A DNA stretch of 64,000 bases from Amycolatopsis saalfeldensis (GCF_900110575.1 NZ_FOEF01000031.1:1-64000), one strand, 5' to 3'; counted from the stretch's first letter, positions 24,676 to 33,812 are shown. Made by a program: numbers and translations. The notes: generated by a model not told the origin, from the letters alone.

Positions 24676-25899
24676 ATGGACCAGCCGAGGGAAGCGCTGG
24701 CGCGACGCCGCGAGCTCCGGGGGCTGTCCCAGCGAAACGCGGCGCAGGCGGCCGGAGTCAATTTCACGACGTACCAGAAATGGGAGAGCGGAGTCAGCAG
24801 CCCTTATCCGAACAATCGGAGGCGACTTGCTCAGGTTCTGGATGTCACGCTCCATGAACTCGACGCCCTTCTCGGTGGCGAGACCAAGGAAGCTGGGGGG
24901 CACGAACGTGGTCTTGGTGTCGAGGCCCAAGCGGTGCGCGCGTCGATACCCGGGTTGCGCCGTGCTTTCGACCGCCTTGACCTCCCAGATGACGGACCGA
25001 CTAGGCCGGTGGCCGCGCTACATGTCGACGTTGCCGTCGCTAGTGACGACCGGTTGCAGGCGCGTTACGCGGATCTCGCCGAGAAGTTGCCCGACCTCAT
25101 CCATGAAGTCGCCCGCGCCTGCTTGGCGAACGATGCCGACGCGCGGCGGGGCGCCGCGGGGTTGATGACGCTGCTCTTGCGCGCAGCTGACGGGGTGGCC
25201 TTCAAGTTCGGCTACCTCGACCTCTCGGCTCGCCTGATCGATCTGATGCGTACGAAGGCTGAGCAGGCGGAGGACCGGCTTATGCTGGCGGCTGTGGCGT
25301 ACGTGCGTACCGAGACCTTCTTCGCCAGTCGTGACCTCGACGCGGCAGCTCGCGCGCTCGAACTCGCTATCGACGGAGCCCGAAATCTGCCGACGACCGG
25401 TGGGGACGCAGCACTCGGTGCGCTCCACATGCGCGCCGCCGTCGTGGCTGGTCGATCGGGAAAGCATGATCGGGCCGCCGAGCATTTGGCGCATGCCCGC
25501 TATCGAGCTGCCATGGTCGAGGAAGGCGTCTACCAGGGCACTGCGTTCGGTACGGCGTCGCTGCGCATCCACGAGCTGGCCGTCGCCGCGGAGTTGCACG
25601 ATGTCGCGGGAATTCGGCGCGCGGCGGCCTGGGCGCCGCCCGGTTCCCTTCCGGCGGAACGCCGCTCGCACTACTACATCGACCTGGCCCGGGCTCAGCT
25701 TCACCTCGGCCGGCACGGCGACTCCAGCCGTAGCCTACGTGCTGCACGAGTCGCGGCGCCGGAGCACACCCGCGGCCATCCACAGGTCAGGACGACTCTC
25801 ACGGCCTTGCTCGACGAGGCCAGGAACCCCGGAGCCGACCTGCTGGAGCTGGCGGAGTGGATCGGCCCGCGGACATCAGCGTTCGGCGTACTGCGCTAG
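24676..25899 (+). CDS. XRE-type regulator with helical repeat C-terminus
   Basis: 407 residues, ATG 24676 behind GAGGGGGTGCGTG. Residues 5-60 are an HTH_XRE domain (REALARRRELRGLSQRNAAQAAG, then TTYQKWESG). The remaining 340 residues are helical and Ala/Leu/Arg-rich with repeated AALG-LHMRAAVVAGRSGKHDRAAEHLAHA patterns (start near residue 245), consistent with TPR-like repeats as in actinobacterial XRE-TPR regulators. The gene converges with a HAD hydrolase; their ends overlap by 4 bases. The ligand is unknown. Confidence 0.75.
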   Translation: MDQPREALARRRELRGLSQRNAAQAAGVNFTTYQKWESGVSSPYPNNRRRLAQVLDVTLHELDALLGGETKEAGGHERGLGVEAQAVRASIPGLRRAFDRLDLPDDGPTRPVAALHVDVAVASDDRLQARYADLAEKLPDLIHEVARACLANDADARRGAAGLMTLLLRAADGVAFKFGYLDLSARLIDLMRTKAEQAEDRLMLAAVAYVRTETFFASRDLDAAARALELAIDGARNLPTTGGDAALGALHMRAAVVAGRSGKHDRAAEHLAHARYRAAMVEEGVYQGTAFGTASLRIHELAVAAELHDVAGIRRAAAWAPPGSLPAERRSHYYIDLARAQLHLGRHGDSSRSLRAARVAAPEHTRGHPQVRTTLTALLDEARNPGADLLELAEWIGPRTSAFGVLR

Positions 25900-26540
25900 C
25901 GAGCGCCGAGAAGGCCGGCCAGCTCGTCAAGGGAGTCGATGACCCAGTCGGCGTCACGGCGCACAAGTGGGTCGTCGGCCCAAAGGTGACCCCACGGGCC
26001 TCGGCGGATCAACGCGGTGCGGAATCCCGCTGCCTTCGCAGCGACCACGTCGTTGTCCCGATGGTCGCCGACGTAGACGATGTCCGCAGCCGAGCCGGGG
26101 ACCATGTTCTCGACCTGGGAGAAGAACGCCCGCGACGGCTTGGCCACACCCCACTCGCCGGAAGTGGCGATGCCGTCTACGGGCAGGTTCAACGTCCGCA
26201 GCAATTCGCCGGCGCGAGACGTCTGGTTGCCGGCCACTCCCACCCAGAGGCCTTGCGTCCTTAGCCGACCGAGCGCGCGGCGGACGTCCGGGTAGAGGTC
26301 GGTCTCCTCGATTCGTTCACCCTTACCGGCCTTCTCGCGCAGCTGGCGCTCGCGGGCGACGTCGAAGCCGGGGCGGAAGTACTGGAACGTCTCGGCGTTG
26401 TCGCGCCCGGCTACCGTGACCGCGCCCAGAACCGTCGAGAGCGTGTGGCGGGGCACGCCGATCCAGTCCGCCCACGCGCCCCACTCGCGCGAGTCGTCCA
26501 GCAGTGTCTCGCCGACGTCGAACACCACCGCAGTGACCAT
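25896..26540 (-). CDS. HAD-superfamily hydrolase
   Basis: 214 residues, ATG behind GTAGGAGTGGGAC. HAD motifs are present: motif I VVFDVGETLLD (nucleophile Asp 8; the second acid is replaced by Glu 11, as in some family members), motif II VGVAGNQTS (Asn-Gln-Thr instead of Ser/Thr start), motif III Lys in VAKPSRAFF, and motif IV VYVGDHRDNDVV. This is a subclass I phosphatase/phosphoglycolate phosphatase-like enzyme of unknown substrate. It overlaps the end of the convergent XRE/TPR gene. Confidence 0.85.
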   Translation of the reverse strand: MVTAVVFDVGETLLDDSREWGAWADWIGVPRHTLSTVLGAVTVAGRDNAETFQYFRPGFDVARERQLREKAGKGERIEETDLYPDVRRALGRLRTQGLWVGVAGNQTSRAGELLRTLNLPVDGIATSGEWGVAKPSRAFFSQVENMVPGSAADIVYVGDHRDNDVVAAKAAGFRTALIRRGPWGHLWADDPLVRRDADWVIDSLDELAGLLGAR

Positions 26541-26701
26541 GTCCCACTCCTACGGCAGGAGCGGCTGGCGCGCCACCGGCTGCCCCCAGTGCGCCTCGGG
26601 CGGCGGCGTCATCGAGGGACAGGGGATCGGCACTGATTCGAACAAGTATTCTATCATGCGACTCGGCTATGAGATGTCCTGTCTTGAGCTGGGAGGTGAG
26701 C

Positions 26702-26878
26702 GTGGGCTGGTTGCTGCGGGAGCGGGCCACGGGTCGTGGGTGGCGGCTCGGGAGTAGTGATGCAGCTTGGGCGGCCGGTGGCTAAGACCCGGCACGCTTC
26801 GAGCTGCACGTGACCGATGAGCGAGTTGTGGGCTGCCCCGACGGCTATCCCGACTCTGGCGGGTGCGAATCCGAATGA
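26702..26878 (+). pseudogene. small gene interrupted by an in-frame TAA
   Basis: A GTG at 26702 sits behind GGGAGG and opens a 58-codon frame (MGWLLRERATGRGWRLGSSD, later ARFELHVTDERVVGCPDGYPD) interrupted only by TAA at 26783-26785. Protein-like composition continues on both sides of the stop with a Cys pair in the second half. A single base change from a sense codon would restore a 58-residue protein. No family is recognised. Confidence 0.4.
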
Positions 26879-27022
26879 TTACTCAGGGTATTTCGACTCC
26901 TACGTTCAGGTGAACGGTCGCTGTTTGTATCCGGCCGAGCGCATTTCGGGCATACCGTTGTTGATCACCAGGCATGGAATTTAGCTGTTGTTGCTGGGTT
27001 GGTCGGACGGCGGGGAGGCCGG

Positions 27023-28258
27023 ATGAACGACACCAAGCGCGCGCCTTTCGCGGTGGCGTTGCGGGTCAGAGAGTATCGCGCGCTTTGGTCGGCCGAGGCG
27101 TTGTCCGTCTTCGGAGATCAGGTGGCGCGGGTCGCGCTCGCGCTTCTCGTTTACGCCAGGACGAACTCGGCGGCGTTGACCGCGTTGACGTACGCGCTGA
27201 CGTTCTTGTTCGCGTTGGCCGGCGGGTTCCTGCTGTCCGGCCTGGCGGACCGGTTCCCGCGGCGGACGGTGATCGTGGTGACCGACCTGGTGCGGGCCGT
27301 TCTCGCTGCTGCGATGGCGGTCCCCGGGTTGCCGCTGTGGGTGCTCTGGTCGTTGATCGCGGTGCTGACGATGGCCGCGGCGCCGTTCAAAGCTGGTCAG
27401 CTGGCGCTCCTGCGGGACGTTCTTCCGCGAGACGCTTATCAGGCCGGGCTCGGTCTGCGGCAGGTCAGCTCGCAGATCGCCCAGGTCGCAGGGTTCGGAC
27501 TTGGCGGAGCCCTGGTGACCTTGTGGGGCGCTGGGACCTCGCTCCTGCTGAACGGCGCGACCTTCCTGATCAGCGCCATCATCGTTCGGCGGTGGGTCAG
27601 CGCGCGTCCGCCTGCTCGATCAGAGCGGGCGAAACCCGGCGGCGCAGGCGGTGTCCGAGCGGACGGACGCCTCGCCGCGATCTTCGTTTTGGCATCGTTG
27701 ACGGGGCTGCTGGTGGTGCCGGAAGGACTGGCGGCGCCGTTCGCGAGCACCGTGGGGATAGGGGCATTCGGCGTCGGCTTGCTGATGGCCGCGGACCCGG
27801 TCGGCAGTGTGCTCGGCGGCTTGTGGGCCGGCGCGCGCAGCAGCACCGAGGTGCCGTCCCTGCGTGCAGTCGTCGGGCCGGCGGTACTCGCTGGCGTCCC
27901 GCTGGCGCTGTGCGCGGTCTACGCGAATGCGTGGGTGGCCGCGGTGCTCTGGGCGATCTGCGGGATGTTCTCGACCGTCTACTTGATCCGCATGCAGGCC
28001 GTCGCCGCGGAAGTGATTCCGAAGGAACGGCTCGGCGGCGTGATGGGACGGCTGAGCACCTACCTGCAGACCTCGCAGGGCGTGGCGATCGCCGGAGCAG
28101 GCGTGGTGGCGGACCGCATCAATCCTGTCTCGACCGTGGCGTTGTCTGGAGGCCTGGCTATCGCGTCGGCGGTCGGCGCGGGTGTGGTGTGGCGGGCGGC
28201 TCGTCCGCGGCAGGCGAGAACTGCCGCGGACGAGCCCGCGCCGGTCGGCATGGCGTGA
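27023..28258 (+). CDS. MFS transporter
   Basis: 411 residues; ATG 27023 follows GGGGAGGCCGG, which fixes the start. Twelve membrane segments are expected, with the first-loop motif LADRFPRRTVIVVTDLVRA near residue 78 typical of the MFS_3/DHA subset of actinobacterial exporters. It starts with VREYRALWSAEALSVFGDQVARVALALLVY (in pieces), a common opening for this group. Likely a proton-driven exporter of a drug or metabolite in the cytoplasmic membrane; substrate unknown. A hairpin follows at 28322. Confidence 0.9.
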   Translation: MNDTKRAPFAVALRVREYRALWSAEALSVFGDQVARVALALLVYARTNSAALTALTYALTFLFALAGGFLLSGLADRFPRRTVIVVTDLVRAVLAAAMAVPGLPLWVLWSLIAVLTMAAAPFKAGQLALLRDVLPRDAYQAGLGLRQVSSQIAQVAGFGLGGALVTLWGAGTSLLLNGATFLISAIIVRRWVSARPPARSERAKPGGAGGVRADGRLAAIFVLASLTGLLVVPEGLAAPFASTVGIGAFGVGLLMAADPVGSVLGGLWAGARSSTEVPSLRAVVGPAVLAGVPLALCAVYANAWVAAVLWAICGMFSTVYLIRMQAVAAEVIPKERLGGVMGRLSTYLQTSQGVAIAGAGVVADRINPVSTVALSGGLAIASAVGAGVVWRAARPRQARTAADEPAPVGMA

Positions 28259-28321
28259 TCACAGATCCTTGTTACGCATAACGGCCCCCTCCCAGGACAT
28301 CCTGCGGCAGGAGGAACCGGC

Positions 28322-28344
28322 AGCTCCGGTGCACGGCCGGAGCT
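28322..28344 (+). terminator. short hairpin between MFS gene and cyclase gene
   Basis: AGCTCCGG and CCGGAGCT form an 8-bp stem with a 7-base loop 64 bases after the MFS stop and 34 bases before the next ATG. It may be a weak terminator or a leader structure of the cyclase mRNA. No T-tract. Confidence 0.4.
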
Positions 28345-28377
28345 CGGGACCTCCTTGGGAACGGAAGTGAGTTCAGT

Positions 28378-29640
28378 ATGCCCCTTCTGAGCGACCTCCG
28401 AAGGCGTGGCTGGACGAGCTGGGCGATCTGGTCGTCGCCGCGGCCGGCGATCGTGTTCTTGCTGGTCATCGATCTGGTGGCCTTCGCAGCGGCAGCCTGG
28501 TCGGTGGTCGTACCCATGTCGCCCGGAGACCTCGTCGAGTGCCTTGGGCTCGTCGGGCTGGGGATGGCTGCCGCGGAGATGACACGCCAGGTGGAGCGCC
28601 GCCGGAGGCGGTTCTCCGATACGCCGCACGTGAATTTCTCGTCGGTGTGGACGTTGGCCGGGGCTTTGCTGCTGCCTCCCGCGCTGGCCGCGCTCGTGGC
28701 CGTCGTGCTGTACCTGCACTTGTGGCTGCGAAGCTGGCGCGGAGTGTCCGGGATCTACGCGTACAAGGTCGTCTTCAGCAACTGCAACGTGGTGCTTTCC
28801 TGCTTGGTCGCCTCGTGGACCGCCCGCTACCTGGATCTCTTTCCTCCGCGTGCGGACCGTGGTGCGGTGGCGGCGTTCGGCCTGATGTTCGTGATCGCGG
28901 TCTACTTCACCGTCAACTCTGCGCTGGTCGCTACCGCGATCGCGCTGATCAAGCAACGGGTGTCGGCGAAGACCCTGCTCGGCCCGTTGAACGAGAACAT
29001 CCTCGAGCTGGCGACGTTGTGCATGGGTACGCTGGCGGCGTTGCTGCTGGCTCGGTTGCCCTGGCTGGTAGTGATCGTGTTCGTGCCGCTCTACGCGTTG
29101 CATCGGAGCGTGCTGATCCGGCAGTTCGAGCAGGCGGCGACGATCGACTCGAAGACCGGCTTGCTCAACGCGGCGAGCTGGAACGCGATCGCCGAGGCCG
29201 AGCTGGATCGCGCCCGCGAGCACGAGACGGACGTCGGGCTGCTTATCCTCGACATCGATCACTTCCGTCAGGTCAACAACTTGCACGGCCACTTCGTCGG
29301 CGACCAGGCGCTGCGCCGGATCGGCGACGCGCTGAGGAGCGAGGTACGGAGCAACGACCTGTGCGGGCGGGTCGGCGGTGAGGAGTTCGTCATCCTGCTG
29401 CCCGGCACTTCCGCGGACACGATCCTCGACGTCGCGAACCGCATCCGGCAGCGCGTCTACGACACCCGGATCCAGGCTGATGAGACCGCGGACGTCTTCC
29501 AGATCACCGTCTCGATCGGCGCCGCCTCGTTTCCGGCTGCCGGCCGGACGCTGCAGGAGCTCATGACTGCGGTGGACAATGCGTTGTTCGCCGCCAAGGA
29601 CGCCGGCCGCAACCAGGTCCGCGTGGTCGAGGTGCGGTAG
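28378..29640 (+). CDS. membrane diguanylate cyclase (GGDEF)
   Basis: 420 residues. The N-terminal 250 residues carry about six membrane helices with no recognised sensor family name. The C-terminal GGDEF domain (about 255-420) is complete: LLILDIDHFRQVN binds metal and GTP, and the active-site loop is GGEEF (333-337). An I-site RxxD (RSND, 324-327) lies exactly five residues upstream, so the enzyme should be feedback-inhibited by c-di-GMP. It makes c-di-GMP from two GTP at the membrane. It converges with an HxlR gene with only one base between stop codons. Confidence 0.92.
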   Translation: MPLLSDLRRRGWTSWAIWSSPRPAIVFLLVIDLVAFAAAAWSVVVPMSPGDLVECLGLVGLGMAAAEMTRQVERRRRRFSDTPHVNFSSVWTLAGALLLPPALAALVAVVLYLHLWLRSWRGVSGIYAYKVVFSNCNVVLSCLVASWTARYLDLFPPRADRGAVAAFGLMFVIAVYFTVNSALVATAIALIKQRVSAKTLLGPLNENILELATLCMGTLAALLLARLPWLVVIVFVPLYALHRSVLIRQFEQAATIDSKTGLLNAASWNAIAEAELDRAREHETDVGLLILDIDHFRQVNNLHGHFVGDQALRRIGDALRSEVRSNDLCGRVGGEEFVILLPGTSADTILDVANRIRQRVYDTRIQADETADVFQITVSIGAASFPAAGRTLQELMTAVDNALFAAKDAGRNQVRVVEVR

Positions 29641-29641
29641 C

Positions 29642-30025
29642 TCAGTTCCCTTGCGGGCAGGCAGGCGCCGGTTCCCGGTGTTGCTGTGCCCAACTGGCGA
29701 GTGGCCGCAACGCGCTCAGCAGCGTCCGTCCCTCCGCGGAGAGCTGGTAGTGGACCGCGCTGAACTGGGTGCCCTCAGCTCGGCGCTCGACGAGACCATG
29801 GCCCTGGAGCCGACGCAGGGTGTCGGTCAGCACGCGCGCGGTCAGCGGCTTCGGGTGCGAGAGCCAGCCGACCCGTTCCTCGCCAATATTGACCTCGGAG
29901 AGCAAGTCGGAGAACTGCCGTTCACCGAGGGCGAGGGTCGCGAGAACTGCGACGGTCCATTGGCCGCTGAGCACCGCCAGCGCTTCGTGCACGCTCTGCC
30001 GGTAGGGCACGTCCCAGTCATTCAC
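29642..30025 (-). CDS. HxlR-family transcriptional regulator
   Basis: About 127 residues from GTG 30025 (longer frames upstream have no family character). Winged-helix HxlR pattern: VHEALAVLSGQWTVAVLATLALGERQFSDLL, then PLTARVLTDTLRRLQGHGLVERR and AVHYQLSAEGRTLLSALRPL. The family's conserved Cys near the N-terminus is missing here, so redox sensing as in some members is unlikely. The start is not secured by a ribosome site. The target is unknown. Confidence 0.75.
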   Translation of the reverse strand: MNDWDVPYRQSVHEALAVLSGQWTVAVLATLALGERQFSDLLSEVNIGEERVGWLSHPKPLTARVLTDTLRRLQGHGLVERRAEGTQFSAVHYQLSAEGRTLLSALRPLASWAQQHREPAPACPQGN

Positions 30026-30385
30026 ATCAGCGTGCTTACCACGATCAACTTCTCGCCGGTCCCCGCAACGGGCGAACCCGTTACATCGCGGCGACACATT
30101 CGGCCAGACGGGTGAAGAACCGTCGCGTGAGTCTAGGCTCACGCGGCTACTTACGTTGCACTCAGTCGGACTTGCCCAGCTAGACCAGGGGACGTCCCGG
30201 CCATCCGGCGCCGGAACGGAAGTAGAGGCGGCCGGTCCCAAACGCAGCGAGAGCGAGAAGGACCGGCCGTCTCACCCCTGGAGCGGAGGCACCGTGATCG
30301 ACCTCGGATTCGCGATCCTCTGATCGCCGAGCACTCGTCCATCAGCAATTCATGAAGCAATTTCAATTCCTTTTGGGGAGGAACC
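30026..30385. other. noncoding gap with a long-stem hairpin
   Basis: No gene-like frame. CGGCCGGTCC (30229-30238) pairs with GGACCGGCCG (30260-30269), a perfect 10-bp stem with a 21-base loop. The last bases carry GGGGAGG before the ATG at 30386. Confidence 0.35.
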
Positions 30386-30730
30386 ATGTCCAAAATCGGA
30401 GCGGTCCGCCGCTCGGCAATCGTGGGTTTCGCGACACTGGCGCTCGGAGGCGCAGTCGCAGGTGAGGCATCAGCCGCCGGTGAGCAGCCGGCCAAACCTG
30501 CGTCGCCCGCGGAGCCGTGCGGCTACCTCGGCGACGGCACGTACCGGCACTGCGACGGCGGGACCGGCTCAACGGTGATGCTCGACGTCCAGGACCTCTG
30601 GGGGTCCATCTACCACTATTGCGTCGGCCCCGGCGTGACGGATCTCCAACCCGTCATCCGGTGGCGCATCAGGGACGCCTGGTGGAACGGATACGTGGGC
30701 TGCCAGCCCGGGTACGACGGCCCCGCCTGA
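30386..30730 (+). CDS. small secreted protein, DUF6355-like
   Basis: 114 residues, ATG behind TTGGGGAGGAACC. Signal peptide (1-31, ending ASAAG). The mature part has four Cys (CGYLGDG, HCDGG, YHYCVGPG and GC) that could form two disulfides, and the CVGPGVT core resembles DUF6355 proteins found near actinobacterial natural-product genes. No biosynthetic gene cluster is present here. Family name is from memory; function is unknown. Confidence 0.6.
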   Translation: MSKIGAVRRSAIVGFATLALGGAVAGEASAAGEQPAKPASPAEPCGYLGDGTYRHCDGGTGSTVMLDVQDLWGSIYHYCVGPGVTDLQPVIRWRIRDAWWNGYVGCQPGYDGPA

Positions 30731-30792
30731 TCCCTCCTGCGGTGTGGCGGGCCCGCGTTGGCTCGCCACACCGCCGACCCGTGGAGACTCTG

Positions 30793-31362
30793 ATGAATCG
30801 CATCAGGCGCCCGGTCGTCGGGCTGATGATCACCGCCGCGGCCCTCGCCGGCTGCTCGAACACCCCGGTGCCGTCCGCTGCTCCGCCGAGCCCGAGCGTT
30901 GTTTCGTCCTCGTGGATTCCGGCGCCAGAGCAGACCATCGCCGAGAACGCGCTGCAGGTGTACCGGCAGTACTGGCAGCTGAGCGAGGAGGCCGAAGCGT
31001 CCCCGGGTTCCCAGGACTGGCGGACTTCGTTCGCGCATCTGATGGCGGATCCGGCGTTGACGACCTTCGTCGACGAGCTCGCGAAGCTCGCGTCGATCCC
31101 AGCGCACTCGACAGGGGGGTACCGCCGCTCGCCGAAGGTACAGTCCGTCGCGACTGCTGAGCCGGCCCGCGTCGTGATCGTCGACTACCTCGACGCATCC
31201 GCCAATCATCTGGTCAGCGAACGGTTGGGCGAAGCCGGCAAGAACCTGGACAATCCGGCCCAGCCCCACCGCTATCTGCTCGAGGCCGAGGTCGTGCGGT
31301 ATCCCGCGCCGTACCGGTGGCTCGTGCAGATCATCCGGCTATGCTGGGAGCAAACATGCTGA
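30793..31362 (+). CDS. lipoprotein, unknown function
   Basis: 189 residues, ATG 30793. Signal with lipobox ALAGCSN (Cys 20), a Ser/Pro-rich linker (21-45), then a globular domain with ENALQVYRQYWQLSEEA and SVATAEPARVVIVDYLD and a closing cysteine. It is similar in layout to the lipoprotein at 32293, which has YTAFWFSTF where this one has YRQYW, suggesting the two are paralogues. It precedes the Tad locus by 220 bases and could be part of it. Confidence 0.65.
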   Translation: MNRIRRPVVGLMITAAALAGCSNTPVPSAAPPSPSVVSSSWIPAPEQTIAENALQVYRQYWQLSEEAEASPGSQDWRTSFAHLMADPALTTFVDELAKLASIPAHSTGGYRRSPKVQSVATAEPARVVIVDYLDASANHLVSERLGEAGKNLDNPAQPHRYLLEAEVVRYPAPYRWLVQIIRLCWEQTC

Positions 31363-31582
31363 ACCACCGAAGCAGCGTTGTCGATCGTCTCGCCGTGACC
31401 ATCACGCCCGGACGAGTCCGAGCTGACGGAATGGTGGCGAATACGAGGTGCCCGCCACCCAATGTCGATTTGCAGGCGGCAGTAGCTCGTGCCGAGGATT
31501 GCGGACCGTTCCGTCGGAGTCGGGGTTCGGGGCGCTGTTCACGGCTCGCCGTTCGCGCCATCATGTTCATTCGGGGGGACCA

Positions 31583-32224
31583 GTGTGCTTGATCTTCGTG
31601 TGCGCGGTCGGAGTGGGCTGCGTTGCAGCGGGACCAGTGTCGCTCAGGATGGCGGAATGGGCAGTCGGCACCTCGTTGGTGACCACGGCGCGGGCGCGTT
31701 TCGTTGTAGCGGCGGCGATGTCGGCGATGACAGCGTCGCTGTGGTGGGCCGGGTGGGCTCAGCTGGGGACGACGCCGGTCTGGTTGGCGTGGTGTTGGGC
31801 GTGTGCGCTGGGTTGCAGTCTTGTGCTGACGGACGTGTGTTACCGGAGACTGCCGTTTCGTCTCCTAGGCGTGTTTGCGAGTGGAGGTGTCGTAGCCTTC
31901 CTGGGCGCCGCGTTGATCGACGAGGTCTGGACGCAATTTGGCTTCGCATGCACGGCAGCAGCGGCTGTGTTCGCGCTGGCGGCCCTCGTCCAGATGTTAG
32001 CTTCAGGGCATACCGGTGGCGGCGACACCGCTTTGTATTCGGCGCTCGCGTTGTACCTGGGCTGGTTTGGCTGGGATGGCTTACTACGGGGGTTGCTGAT
32101 CGCTTGCGGACTCACCGGTGTGGTCGCGCTTGCCGTAGCGGTGTCGTTCAAGAGCATGAATTCACGGTTTCCAGCCGGGCCGTCACTGCTCGTCGGGGCG
32201 TTGATGAGCATCCTGGTTACATAG
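31583..32224 (+). CDS. A24 prepilin peptidase of the Tad locus
   Basis: 213 residues, GTG 31583 behind GGGGGGACCA. It has about six membrane helices. The two catalytic Asp of A24 aspartyl proteases are in LTDVCYRRLPFRL (about residue 80) and GHTGGGDTALYSALAL (about residue 145). The N-terminal methylase domain of classical PilD is absent, as in TadV/CpaA enzymes. It should cleave the leader of the Flp-like pilin at 38864 and of TadE-like proteins at the membrane. It is the first gene of the Tad-like operon. Confidence 0.85.
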   Translation: MCLIFVCAVGVGCVAAGPVSLRMAEWAVGTSLVTTARARFVVAAAMSAMTASLWWAGWAQLGTTPVWLAWCWACALGCSLVLTDVCYRRLPFRLLGVFASGGVVAFLGAALIDEVWTQFGFACTAAAAVFALAALVQMLASGHTGGGDTALYSALALYLGWFGWDGLLRGLLIACGLTGVVALAVAVSFKSMNSRFPAGPSLLVGALMSILVT

Positions 32225-32292
32225 GTGAAGGTGGCCGGTTTCCGAGGTGCAACTGGCTCGGTATCGGTATCGGACGCAATGGGAGGAATCCT

Positions 32293-32853
32293 GTGAACAA
32301 GTTCAACGCTCATCGTTCGTCGCTGAGCGCCGCTCTAGCTGGCGCTGTGGCTCTGCTGCTGGCGGGCTGCGGTGGCGTCGATCCGGTGCCGGGGTCTCCA
32401 CCAAGCCGGTCGGTTCCATCTCAGGTTCCCTCGGCGCCGAATTCATCTGGGCAAGAGCAGCGACAGGCAGTGGAAACTGCCTATACCGCTTTCTGGTTCA
32501 GTACTTTCCACGCCAGCGATAAGCCGGAAGACACCTGGCACGACATGTTGGCAGCGGTAGCCGTCGATCCGCAGCTCACCGCCACGCTAAACGCGATGCA
32601 GTATCAGAAACAGGCTGATATCAAGGTCTACGGCGACGTTGCTGCCCGCATTGTGTCGGTTCAGATTACCGGATCCTCAGCGAAAGTAATCGACTGCCAG
32701 GACGGTTCGCAGGCAGGCCAAGCGGACGCCAAGACCGGTGGCCACAAGACTGTTGGTGTACCGCGGAACCCGGTGAATGCGGACCTCAAGCGCGATGGCG
32801 CAGATGGCCAATGGCGGGTCGCTCAGGTCAGGTTCCCCGGCGGGACTTGCTGA
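32293..32853 (+). CDS. lipoprotein of the Tad locus
   Basis: 186 residues, GTG behind GGGAGGAATCCT. Lipobox LLLAGCGG (Cys about 26) after a clear signal, then a Pro/Ser linker and a domain beginning AVETAYTAFWFSTFHASD, with two further Cys (VIDCQDGS and the final Cys). The similarity in layout to the lipoprotein at 30793 suggests duplication. The stop overlaps the next start by 1 base. It may be an outer anchoring part of the pilus machine; this is context only. Confidence 0.65.
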   Translation: MNKFNAHRSSLSAALAGAVALLLAGCGGVDPVPGSPPSRSVPSQVPSAPNSSGQEQRQAVETAYTAFWFSTFHASDKPEDTWHDMLAAVAVDPQLTATLNAMQYQKQADIKVYGDVAARIVSVQITGSSAKVIDCQDGSQAGQADAKTGGHKTVGVPRNPVNADLKRDGADGQWRVAQVRFPGGTC

Positions 32854-33812
32854 TGAACCGCCGACGTAACCTACGAGCTGCCCTAACCGGTGGCCTCTGC
32901 CTGGTCGGAGTTTCCGTGGCGGACTTCTCGTCATTGGCGCAGGCCGATCAAGAGCCGCCGAACAATGATGATGGTCAGGTCATCGTCGTGCCGGGTGACC
33001 TATCGGGCCTGATCGCCCCACCACGTATCGACATGCGCGCGTTGGACCAGCGGGGCCAGGCTCCTGTCCGGCCGGGTGATCCAGGATCGACGCCGGTCGG
33101 TTCCGGTCGGCGGGCCGGTTCTGGCGGAGCGACCGATCCGCCGAGTGGGATTCCGCCGGGGTGTTTCGTCGGAGGGTTCGGTGCTGGTGGCGTTCCTGGT
33201 GCCGGTCGCCCGGGTGGCAGTGCGTTCGGAATGCGTTGCCTGCCACCACTGCCGGCCACCAACGCGCCACCTCCGGCAGGTGCGCCCGCAGCTCCGCCGT
33301 TGCCGAGTCCGGCGGAGTTGGCGGCGCAGGCGTTCGAGCAGTTGCGGTTGCCGTTGCCGGTTCCGCGGCATTCGCCGGATGTGCGTCTGCCGGATGGGCG
33401 GGACGCGACGATCGTCGGGGAGAACACCTGGATCTGGACTGATCGTGGTGTGTGGCATCCGGCTGTGCAGCGGGTTCAGGTCGGTCCGGTGTGGGCGGAG
33501 GTGACCGCGACGCCGGTGGGCATGACGTTCGCCTCGGGCACCGGCGGCTCGATGACGTGTTCCGGGCCGGGCACGCCGTATGAGCGGTCGTACGGGTTGC
33601 ATGCGGCCAGTCCGGATTGCGGGTTCGTCTACACCCGCAGCTCGGTGGGGCAGCTGAACGATGAGACCGGCGCCGGGTGGGCGATCCAGTGGTCGGTGAG
33701 CTGGGTCGGCTCGGACGGTAACGCCCCAGTGGGTGGCGATTTCCCGCAGATGCTGTCCCGGGCGAGAGCCACGTTCGCCGTCGCCGAAGTCCAGGCCCTG
33801 CGCGCGAACTAA
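32853..33812 (+). CDS. secreted protein of the Tad locus
   Basis: 319 residues. Signal peptide at 1-30 (TGGLCLVGVSVADFSSLAQA), then a Gly/Pro-rich linker (60-130) and a C-terminal domain (about 165-319) rich in strand and Trp (NTWIWTDRGVWHPAVQRVQ, then GWAIQWSVSWVGSD). It resembles proteins annotated loosely as ATP/GTP-binding in streptomycete Tad loci, but there is no P-loop. It may sit outside the membrane, in the wall. The short overlap with the previous gene indicates co-translation. Confidence 0.6.
   Translation: MNRRRNLRAALTGGLCLVGVSVADFSSLAQADQEPPNNDDGQVIVVPGDLSGLIAPPRIDMRALDQRGQAPVRPGDPGSTPVGSGRRAGSGGATDPPSGIPPGCFVGGFGAGGVPGAGRPGGSAFGMRCLPPLPATNAPPPAGAPAAPPLPSPAELAAQAFEQLRLPLPVPRHSPDVRLPDGRDATIVGENTWIWTDRGVWHPAVQRVQVGPVWAEVTATPVGMTFASGTGGSMTCSGPGTPYERSYGLHAASPDCGFVYTRSSVGQLNDETGAGWAIQWSVSWVGSDGNAPVGGDFPQMLSRARATFAVAEVQALRAN

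Noticed and set aside
26817..26984. 55-codon frame starting ATG AGC GAG upstream of the MFS gene
   Set aside because: Overlaps the better supported 58-codon frame in another phase and has no ribosome site; its end is protein-like but this is not enough.
28060..29292. Minus-strand frame opposite the diguanylate cyclase
   Set aside because: His/Arg/Gln-rich shadow; the cyclase has all catalytic motifs.
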